This document shows positions 1 through 5,112 of a stretch of 5,496 bases of DNA, piece after piece; within the stretch, counting starts at the first letter, position 1, and every line of letters starts with the position of its first letter. The notes beneath the pieces are model-generated. The model was not told the DNA's origin, ran no database searches, and worked only from the letters and a program-made list of their open reading frames with translations. The stretch spans positions 1 through 5,496 of the forward strand of contig DKJZ01000025.1 in the NCBI GenBank assembly GCA_002454975.1. Direction: 5' to 3'. The stretch comes from Hylemonella sp. UBA6679. GTDB taxonomy: Bacteria; Pseudomonadota; Gammaproteobacteria; Burkholderiales; Burkholderiaceae_C. The position numbers and the translations under genes were made by a program.

Positions 1-1
1 C

Positions 2-12
2 TTTGGGTGGCC
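2..12. repeat. Left-border copy of the inverted TTTGGGTGGCC motif
   Basis: TTTGGGTGGCC at 2-12 is the exact reverse complement of GGCCACCCAAA at 5484-5494; over 18 positions (2-19 against the reverse complement of 5477-5494) 15 match. The following GGGGAAAT on this side corresponds to the ATTTCCCC block that often alternates with GGCCAC in IS21-type ends. It may mark a second copy or other end of the element suspected at the right border. Confidence 0.4.
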
Positions 13-58
13 GCCGGGGAAATGAAGCCCGCCGACAATGCCGAATATAGCCATCCAT

Positions 59-79
59 TGCAGAGGGTAGCCCCCTGCA
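59..79. repeat. Small imperfect hairpin
   Basis: The arms TGCAGAGGG and CCCCCTGCA pair over 9 positions with one A-C mismatch, around a 3-base loop (TAG). No T-run follows on the plus strand, and on the minus strand the following bases are mixed, so it is not a clear intrinsic terminator. It may be a relic of a repeat or the end of a gene to the left. Confidence 0.35.
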
Positions 80-283
80 GTCAATGAGTTCAAATGTTGA
101 ACCTCTGCTCCCTTTAAGCACGAGCGGTCGCTTTGCACGGGATTCACCCGTCGGGGGGCGAAAAGAGCGGGCCTTCGGTTTGGAATTTGCGAGGCACTCG
201 TATTCAATGTCGGCATTACACCCAAGTTCGGACATCAGGCTTGATCGAAATGGTCGCGCTTGAGAGTCAGCTCTATATCTTGA

Positions 284-302
284 CTTTTAGCTAGACTAAA
301 AG
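284..302. promoter_or_regulatory. AT-rich dyad upstream of lptA, possible operator
   Basis: CTTTTAG and CTAAAAG form a perfect 7-bp inverted repeat around a 5-base spacer (CTAGA). It lies about 38 bases upstream of the candidate TACAAT box and 74 bases before the lptA ATG, a position that would suit a regulator binding site. A TTGACT at 280-285 overlaps its left edge but has no good -10 partner at 16-18 bases. That it is an operator is inference from symmetry and place only. Confidence 0.3.
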
Positions 303-316
303 ATGAAGGGTAGGGC

Positions 317-345
317 TGTGTGTGGGGCAGATAGGCCGCTACAAT
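317..345 (+). promoter_or_regulatory. Candidate sigma-70-type promoter of the lptA operon
   Basis: TACAAT at 340-345 is a good -10 box, a form common in Burkholderiales. Seventeen bases upstream lies a poor -35 match (TGTGTG, 317-322). Transcription starting near 352 would leave a leader of about 24 bases before the lptA ATG at 376. No better -10 candidate was found between 240 and 375. The weak -35 keeps confidence modest. Confidence 0.4.
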
Positions 346-375
346 CAGCTCAAACACAGCAAGATTCGTGCCTTT

Positions 376-993
376 ATGAAATCTCCCCGTCTTATTCCCC
401 TGGTGCTGCTGGCCGTGCTGGCGGGCCTGGGTACGGGTGTGCAGGCGGAAAAAGCCGACCGCAACAAGCCCATGAACATCGAGTCTGACGCCCTGCGTTA
501 CGACGACCTCAAGCAGGTCAGTGTGTTCACCGGCCGGGTGGTGTTGACCAAGGGCACCATTGTCATTCGCGGCGCCCAGATCGAGGTGCGCCAAGACGCT
601 GAGGGCTACCAGTTTGGCCTGGTCACCTCCGAGCCTGGCAAGTTGGCCTTTTTTCGACAAAAGCGCGAGGGTGTGGACGAGTTCATCGAGGGCGAGGGCG
701 TCACGCTGGAGTACGACGGGCGGGCTGACACGGTGAAGTTCATCACCACCGCTCAGTTGCGCCGTTTTCGGGGCGCCACGCTGGCCGACGAGGTCAACGG
801 GCAGGTGATTGTTTACAACAACACCACCGATGTGTTCACGGTGGATTCCGGCAAAGTGCAGGGCGGCCCCTCGGGCACCAGCGGCCGTGTGCGCGCCATG
901 CTCACCCCCAAGCCCGAGCCCGTCACCACCCCGGCCGGCAGCCCGGCGCCCGTGCTCAAAACCTCCCCCAACTTGAAAGACGTGCCCCGGTGA
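376..993 (+). CDS. lptA: LPS transport periplasmic protein LptA
   Basis: LptA forms the periplasmic filament that carries lipopolysaccharide from the inner-membrane LptBFGC complex to LptD-LptE in the outer membrane. The 205-residue product has a signal peptide (residues 1-24: MKSPR, a hydrophobic LIPLVLLAVLAGLG stretch, cleavage expected at VQA-EK), then the OstA/LptA beta-jellyroll repeat region at about 32-160 (PMNIESDALRYDD, FTGRVVLTKGTIVIRGAQIEV, VNGQVIVYNNTTDVF), then a Pro- and Thr-rich tail (about 165-205). A GTG at 322 is in frame, but the ATG at 376 is chosen because it places the signal peptide at the N-terminus. No strong Shine-Dalgarno sequence precedes it. The stop codon overlaps the lptB start as TGATG. 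lptC, the usual upstream neighbour, is not seen. Confidence 0.93.
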   Translation: MKSPRLIPLVLLAVLAGLGTGVQAEKADRNKPMNIESDALRYDDLKQVSVFTGRVVLTKGTIVIRGAQIEVRQDAEGYQFGLVTSEPGKLAFFRQKREGVDEFIEGEGVTLEYDGRADTVKFITTAQLRRFRGATLADEVNGQVIVYNNTTDVFTVDSGKVQGGPSGTSGRVRAMLTPKPEPVTTPAGSPAPVLKTSPNLKDVPR

Positions 994-1739
994 TGGAGGA
1001 CAGCAAGCTCGAAGCGCAGCACCTCAAAAAGTTTTATGGCAGCCGTGAGGTGGTCAAGGACGTGTCCCTGACCGTGCGCAAAGGCGAGGTGGTGGGTTTG
1101 CTCGGGCCCAATGGGGCGGGCAAGACCACATCGTTTTACATGATTGTGGGGCTGGTGCGTGCCAGCGCGGGCGACATCACCATCGATGGTCAGTCAGTGG
1201 GGCACATGCCCATCCACCAGCGTGCGCGCTTGGGCCTGAGTTACCTGCCCCAAGAAGCCTCTATTTTTCGCAAGCTCAACGTTGAAGACAATGTGCGCGC
1301 GGTGCTGGAGTTGCAACTCAACGCACAAGGCAAGCCCTTGAACAGCGTCGAGATTGAAGCGCGCCTCACGGAGCTGCTGCAAGACTTGCGGGTGGAGCAT
1401 TTGCGCAAATCTGCCTCACTGGCGTTGTCGGGTGGTGAGCGCAGGCGCGTGGAAATTGCCCGCGCCCTGGCCACCAACCCGCGCTTCATTTTGTTGGACG
1501 AACCATTTGCCGGCATTGACCCGATTGCGGTCATTGAGATCCAGCGCATCATCAGTTTTCTCAAAGGACGCGGCATCGGGGTGCTCATCACCGACCACAA
1601 CGTGCGCGAAACCTTGGGCATTTGCGACCACGCCTACATCATCAGCGATGGGCATGTGCTGGCCCAAGGCACCCCCGCCGAAATTGTGGACAACGTGGAT
1701 GTGCGCCGGGTGTACCTCGGCGAGCATTTCCGCATGTGA
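993..1739 (+). CDS. lptB: LPS export ABC transporter ATP-binding protein LptB
   Basis: LptB is the cytoplasmic ATPase that, as a dimer with LptF and LptG, powers extraction of LPS from the inner membrane. The 248-residue product is full length (E. coli LptB is 241) and has every ABC motif: Walker A GPNGAGKT (38-45), Q-loop Gln87 in YLPQEASIF, signature LSGGE (145-149), Walker B FILLDEP (165-171, catalytic Glu170), D-loop GIDP (174-177) and switch His202 in TDHNVRET. PQEASIFRKL and VYLGEHF are typical of LptB rather than of the related LivF/LivG proteins. The ATG at 993 overlaps the lptA stop by one base (TGATG), which suggests translational coupling; the GTG at 990 is an alternative start one codon earlier. 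rpoN follows 7 bases after the stop. Confidence 0.96.
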   Translation: MEDSKLEAQHLKKFYGSREVVKDVSLTVRKGEVVGLLGPNGAGKTTSFYMIVGLVRASAGDITIDGQSVGHMPIHQRARLGLSYLPQEASIFRKLNVEDNVRAVLELQLNAQGKPLNSVEIEARLTELLQDLRVEHLRKSASLALSGGERRRVEIARALATNPRFILLDEPFAGIDPIAVIEIQRIISFLKGRGIGVLITDHNVRETLGICDHAYIISDGHVLAQGTPAEIVDNVDVRRVYLGEHFRM

Positions 1740-1746
1740 CGTCGCC

Positions 1747-3357
1747 ATGAAGCAAGGCCTGTCGCTGCGCACCTCGCAGCACCTGGCACTCACGCCGCAG
1801 CTGCAGCAGTCCATCCGGTTGCTGCAACTCTCCACGTTAGAGCTCAGCCAGGAAGTGGAGCAAATGCTCGACGACAACCCCTTTCTGGAACGCGACACCG
1901 AGTCTGCCGCGCGAGAAGATTTCGGCCTCCCGCAAGCTGACACGCTAGCGCAAGACGACGACTACAGTGCGCCTGTTTCAATAGCGGAAACCGCAGGTGA
2001 ATCCTCGGCTGAAGACGGCTATGAGTCTTCAACGCTGGACGATTTAGGTAACAGCTGGGAAGGCGACGGCAGTGTGGACATGGCGCCAGATGACAGCGAG
2101 TGGGGTGGTGACGCCCCAGCACGCGGTACCGGCGACGAGGTGGCCGACGCCACCGATTGGGCCCGTAGCCAAGAGTCACTGACTGCACATTTGCACCGCC
2201 AGGCCGCGGGCTTGCGCCTGAGCCCCATCGAGTCGCACACGTTGAATTTTTTGATCGAATCGCTCAACGACGACGGCTACCTGGAAGACAGTTTGTACGA
2301 CCTTGCTTTGGGTTTGGTGGCCCAAGGCAAGCCAAGTTTGAGGGACGTCTCCCAGCTCAGCGCCGAGCAGCTCGAACAGCTCGAGGCCCTGACCGACCAC
2401 TTTCGCGTCAGCCTGGGGCTCTTGCAAAGTCTCGATCCCGTGGGGGTGGGCGCGCGTCATTTGGGCGAGTGTTTGGCCCTGCAAATCAAGGCTTTGCAGG
2501 CGCAACACATGGACGGCCTTGCCTCGCACCCCAGTACCCTGCTGAGCTTGGCGCTGCACATCGTGCAGCAGCCCATGGATGTGCTGGCGCGGCGCGACAT
2601 CAAAAAGCTCATGCAGATCACCCGCGCGCCTGAGGCCCAGGTGCGCGAAGCCCTGACGCTGGTTGCGCGGCTCGAGCCCAAGCCCGGGCGGCGTTTTGTG
2701 GATGTCAGCCGTCAAGTGGTGGTGCCCGATGTGCTGGTGCGCGCCGTAGGTGCGGGCCCCAACCTGCGTTTTCGCGTGAGCCTCAACCCCGATGTGATGC
2801 CCAAGCTGCGGGTGCACGACATCTACGCCAACGCGCTCAGAGGCTACAAGTCGGGCGGGAGCGACGCGGGTGTGGCCGCTTTGCAGCAGCGCTTGCAAGA
2901 GGCGCGCTGGTTCATCAAAAACATCCAGCAGCGGTTTGACACCATCGTGCGCGTGAGCGAGGCGATTGTGGAGCGGCAGAAAAACTTTTTCAGCCATGGT
3001 GAGCTGGCCATGCGTCCGTTGGTGCTGCGCGAAATTGCCGATGCGCTGGGCCTGCACGAATCCACCATCAGCCGCGTGACCACCGCCAAATACATGGCCA
3101 CGCCCTTTGGCACCTTTGAGCTCAAGTACTTTTTTGGCTCGGGGCTGGGCACCGATTCAGGCGCCAATGCGTCGAGCACCGCGGTGCGCGCCCTGATCAA
3201 ACAATTTGTGGCGGCCGAAAACTTGAAGAAACCCCTGAGCGACAACCAGATTGCCGAGATGCTCAAAGAGCAAGGCATCGACTGCGCGCGCCGCACCGTC
3301 GCCAAATACCGCGAGGCGCTCAAGATCGCGCCCGCCAACCTGAGAAAAACCCTGTGA
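1747..3357 (+). CDS. rpoN: RNA polymerase sigma-54 factor RpoN
   Basis: Sigma-54 directs RNA polymerase to -24/-12 promoters and needs AAA+ enhancer-binding activators; it typically controls nitrogen assimilation, motility and other adaptive genes. The 536-residue protein has the expected regions: Gln- and Leu-rich region I (1-48, MKQGLSLRTSQHLALTPQ then LQQSIRLLQLS), a long acidic low-complexity region II (about 49-140, many Asp, Glu and Ser), the core-binding domain (about 142-400), a helix-turn-helix region (about 423-450, VLREIADALGLHESTISRVT) and the RpoN box ARRTVAKYRE (514-523) that reads the -24 element. The frame is open far upstream inside lptB; the ATG at 1747 is chosen because it begins the conserved region I. 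It lies 7 bases after lptB with no clear ribosome binding site, so coupling to lptB is likely. The lptB-rpoN order is conserved in many proteobacteria. Confidence 0.96.
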   Translation: MKQGLSLRTSQHLALTPQLQQSIRLLQLSTLELSQEVEQMLDDNPFLERDTESAAREDFGLPQADTLAQDDDYSAPVSIAETAGESSAEDGYESSTLDDLGNSWEGDGSVDMAPDDSEWGGDAPARGTGDEVADATDWARSQESLTAHLHRQAAGLRLSPIESHTLNFLIESLNDDGYLEDSLYDLALGLVAQGKPSLRDVSQLSAEQLEQLEALTDHFRVSLGLLQSLDPVGVGARHLGECLALQIKALQAQHMDGLASHPSTLLSLALHIVQQPMDVLARRDIKKLMQITRAPEAQVREALTLVARLEPKPGRRFVDVSRQVVVPDVLVRAVGAGPNLRFRVSLNPDVMPKLRVHDIYANALRGYKSGGSDAGVAALQQRLQEARWFIKNIQQRFDTIVRVSEAIVERQKNFFSHGELAMRPLVLREIADALGLHESTISRVTTAKYMATPFGTFELKYFFGSGLGTDSGANASSTAVRALIKQFVAAENLKKPLSDNQIAEMLKEQGIDCARRTVAKYREALKIAPANLRKTL

Positions 3358-4640
3358 ACCAGCTCCACTTGTTTCTACCCTGCGCAGCAGGTGTGGAAGA
3401 TTTTTTGGCCGAGGAGGCCTTGCGCATCACCGGCCTGAGCGCCGACAAGCTCTACAAGCACCGAGCCGGCGTGCAGTTGCAGGCCTCCTGGCGCGATGCT
3501 TTGCTGCTCAATTTGCACAGCCGTTTGGCCCAGCGAGTGCTGGTGCAGCTTTCCGAGACTTTTTACCGCAGCGAGCAAGACCTGTACCGCGCTGCCAGCG
3601 AGGTGGCTTGGGAGCTGTGGTTCACACCCAGGCAAAGCATCAAGGTAGAGATCACCTCGCAGCACAGCCCGCTGACCAGCCTGAACTTTGCAGCCCTCAA
3701 GATCAAAGACGCGGTCTGCGACCGCTTTCGCGAGAAGACCGGTGTGCGGCCCGATGTGAACACCCAGTGGCCCGATGTGCGTTTGTACGCCCACCTCACC
3801 ACCGACCGGCTCACGCTCTACATCGACACCTCGGGCGAGCCCCTGTTCAAGCGCGGCTGGCGTGAAGACAAAGGCGAAGCGCCTTTGAAAGAAACCTTGG
3901 CTGCGGCCATGCTGGTGGCCAGTGGCTGGACCGACGGGGTCAACGGCGAGCTGCAGCCGCTGTACGACCCTTGCTGCGGCAGCGGCACCATTGCCATCGA
4001 GGCCGCACAAATTGCCTGCCACATCGCCGCCGGCTCGCGCCGGCGCTTTGCGTTTGAAAAGATGGTGCCCTTTGCGCCCCACGTGTGGTCTGCGATCAAA
4101 AAAGAAGCGGCAGATGCTGAGTGCCTGCCACCACCCGACATGCCGCCTTTGATTTACGGCAGCGATGTGTCGCACCGCATGGTGGACTTTGCGCAGCGCA
4201 ATGCCGAGCGCGCTGGTGTGGCCAGCGTCATCGAGTTCCGCGGTGGCGATGCCTTGCAGCGCATGCCGCCGGTTCACGTTGAGGTGGGCATCGGCGGCGT
4301 CATGCTGCTCAACCCGCCCTACGGGGAGCGCATTGAGGTGGCGGGTGTGGCTGGCGTCGCGGGGCGTGGGCCTCGCGCTGGCCGTGAAGACGCCCAGGTG
4401 CAAGATGGCGGCGACTTCTTCACCCAGCTGGCCAGTCACTGGAAGAAAAACTACAGCGGCTGGACGGCCTGGATGCTCACCCCCGACCTCAAACTCCCCG
4501 GCAAAATGCGCCTGAAAGAAAGCCGCCGTGTCCCCATGTGGAACGGCCCGCTGGAGTGCCGCCTGTTCCGCTTCGACTTGGTTGCCGGCTCCATGAAAAA
4601 TAAATTGGGGTCAAATAAATTGGGGTCAGACCCCAATTAA
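3354..4640 (+). CDS. THUMP-domain class I SAM-dependent RNA methyltransferase (RlmL-like)
   Basis: This is probably a 23S rRNA guanine-N2 methyltransferase related to the N-terminal half of E. coli RlmL (YcbY); the exact target base is inferred. The 428-residue product has an N-terminal ferredoxin-like/THUMP part (about 4-155, starting FLPCAAGVEDFLAEEAL), then the UPF0020 Rossmann methyltransferase domain (about 165-410) with SAM-binding motif DPCCGSGT (205-212) and catalytic motif NPPYGER (320-326). The C-terminal RlmK half of the E. coli fusion is absent, as in many non-enteric bacteria. The start is the GTG at 3354, sharing GTGA with the rpoN stop, and the conserved N-terminus begins right after it. 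The natural family end appears to be near RLFRFDLVAGS (residue 413). The final 15 residues (414-428, MKNKLGSNKLGSDPN) and the stop are encoded by the repeat element at 4592-4698. Confidence 0.9.
   Translation: MNQLHLFLPCAAGVEDFLAEEALRITGLSADKLYKHRAGVQLQASWRDALLLNLHSRLAQRVLVQLSETFYRSEQDLYRAASEVAWELWFTPRQSIKVEITSQHSPLTSLNFAALKIKDAVCDRFREKTGVRPDVNTQWPDVRLYAHLTTDRLTLYIDTSGEPLFKRGWREDKGEAPLKETLAAAMLVASGWTDGVNGELQPLYDPCCGSGTIAIEAAQIACHIAAGSRRRFAFEKMVPFAPHVWSAIKKEAADAECLPPPDMPPLIYGSDVSHRMVDFAQRNAERAGVASVIEFRGGDALQRMPPVHVEVGIGGVMLLNPPYGERIEVAGVAGVAGRGPRAGREDAQVQDGGDFFTQLASHWKKNYSGWTAWMLTPDLKLPGKMRLKESRRVPMWNGPLECRLFRFDLVAGSMKNKLGSNKLGSDPN
4601..4630 (+). repeat. 15-base tandem duplication in the left arm of the repeat element
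   Basis: TAAATTGGGGTCAAA (4601-4615) is followed directly by TAAATTGGGGTCAGA (4616-4630), matching at 14 of 15 positions. The duplication is a multiple of three, so it keeps the methyltransferase frame and appears in the protein as NKLGS repeated twice. The right arm of the element has only one copy, so this looks like a later local duplication by slippage or a partial second element. Confidence 0.8.
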
Positions 4641-4665
4641 CCCTGCCCGACCCACAACCCCGCAT

Positions 4666-4694
4666 TAATTGGGGTCTGACCCCAATTATTTTTT
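4666..4694 (+). terminator. Terminator-like hairpin with T-run before the PIN gene
   Basis: TAATTGGGG and CCCCAATTA pair over 9 bp around the loop TCTGA, and TTTTTT follows at 4689-4694. This has the form of a rho-independent terminator on the plus strand and could end the lptA-lptB-rpoN-methyltransferase transcript. The T-run ends one base before the ATG of the PIN gene, an unusual position for a terminator, and the hairpin is also half of the repeat element, so the terminator role may be incidental. Confidence 0.4.
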
Positions 4695-4695
4695 C

Positions 4696-5112
4696 ATGAC
4701 TCAGCTTGTTCTAGACACCAACATCGTCCTTGATGTCTGGGTGTTTGCCGATGCCGCCGCCACACTTCTGCGCGAACAGTTGCAAAGTGGTCAGGTGACA
4801 TGGCTGGCCACTGCGGCCATGCGCAGTGAGTTAGAGCGGGTGTTGCTGTACCCAAAAATCGTGCCGCGCTTGAATTTTTACAAGACCACGCAGCAAGACG
4901 TACTGGCGCACTTTGATCGCCACGCGCAGTTGGTTGAGTCTGCCCCCAAAGCGCCGGTGACGTGTTCAGATGCCGACGACCAGATCTTCATCGACCTGGC
5001 GGTGGCGCACCAAGCCGTGTTGCTGAGCAAAGACCAGGCTGTGCTTTCTATGCAAAAAAGGCTGCTGGACCTTGGTGTACATGCCAGGGCTGCTCTCATT
5101 TTGGGAGCGTGA
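4696..5112 (+). CDS. PIN-domain protein, putative toxin-type ribonuclease
   Basis: This is a 138-residue single-domain PIN protein, probably of the group annotated as putative toxin-antitoxin system toxin component, PIN family (COG1569-like). PIN proteins are metal-dependent RNases. The acidic residues expected in the active site are present: Asp7 in LVLDTN, Glu45 in MRSELERVL, Asp92/Asp94/Asp95 in SDADDQIFIDLA, and Asp113 in LLSKDQAVL. The ATG at 4696 is chosen because VLDTN normally lies within the first ten residues. A TTG at 4669 would add MGSDPNYFF, which is only translated repeat. No ribosome binding site is visible; the upstream bases are a T-run from the repeat element. No antitoxin-like small gene is adjacent on either strand, so a toxin role is uncertain and it may be a chromosomal RNase. 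Its 3' end overlaps the minus-strand glutamate synthase-like gene by 17 bases. Confidence 0.85.
   Translation: MTQLVLDTNIVLDVWVFADAAATLLREQLQSGQVTWLATAAMRSELERVLLYPKIVPRLNFYKTTQQDVLAHFDRHAQLVESAPKAPVTCSDADDQIFIDLAVAHQAVLLSKDQAVLSMQKRLLDLGVHARAALILGA

Larger units (their letters stand above)
1..316. other. Left flank with no recognisable gene
   Basis: I see no gene I can support here. On the minus strand a frame starting at the ATG at 235-233 stays open to the left edge (about 78 codons, beginning MSELGCNADIEYECLANSKP), but it is rich in Arg, Lys and Pro, matches no family I know and runs through the hairpin at 59-79, so it may be chance. Plus-strand frames are broken by stops at 23-25, 68-70, 85-87 and 115-117. 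Base composition is less GC-rich than in the downstream genes. In related proteobacteria lptC normally lies immediately before lptA; no LptC-like tail (a membrane anchor followed by a beta-jellyroll domain) is visible, so the flank may be rearranged or foreign. Confidence 0.5.
4592..4698. repeat. REPIN/MITE-like inverted pair of GGGGTC palindromes
   Basis: Two palindromes, 4618-4638 (AATTGGGGTCAGACCCCAATT, written 20+1: core GGGGTCAGACCCC) and 4666-4688 (core GGGGTCTGACCCC), lie in opposite orientation. Bases 4618-4640 and 4665-4687 are perfect reverse complements over 23 positions around a 24-base C-rich spacer. Symmetry continues outward: 4592-4613 (CATGAAAAATAAATTGG...) matches the reverse complement of 4677-4698 at 20 of 22 positions, so both outer ends read CATGAAAAA. 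If one copy of the 15-base tandem repeat in the left arm is removed, the arms match at about 32 of 34 positions. From memory, this palindrome is common beside genes in beta- and gammaproteobacteria and resembles RAYT-mobilised REP units; no transposase gene is in the window. CATG at both ends could be a 4-bp target duplication. Confidence 0.8.

Noticed and set aside
37..217. Inverted 8-base match AATGCCGA (37-44) and TCGGCATT (210-217)
   Set aside because: It is too short for a 180-base separation and is expected by chance in this much sequence.
235..660. Minus-strand open frame of 141 codons opposite the start of lptA
   Set aside because: It overlaps the LptA signal peptide and jellyroll coding region, has low-complexity His/Gln composition and no family resemblance.
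1354..1746. Upstream in-frame extension of rpoN of 131 codons through lptB
   Set aside because: It is the other-frame shadow of the well-supported lptB gene; conserved sigma-54 region I begins at the ATG at 1747.
2176..3057. Long minus-strand open frame opposite rpoN (293 codons)
   Set aside because: The plus strand encodes intact sigma-54 motifs throughout; the antisense frame is His- and Gln-rich, typical of a shadow in GC-rich DNA.
3375..4439. Long minus-strand open frame opposite the methyltransferase (354 codons)
   Set aside because: The plus strand carries the THUMP and NPPY methyltransferase motifs; the antisense product shows no recognisable domain.
4592..4698. CRISPR array or integron attC site
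   Set aside because: There are only two units, in inverted orientation, without regular spacers, and no core GTTRRRY-type sites; a REPIN/MITE structure explains them better.
4696..5112. A toxin-antitoxin operon around the PIN protein
   Set aside because: No small antitoxin-like gene is adjacent on either side; the upstream space is the repeat element and the downstream gene is convergent and metabolic.
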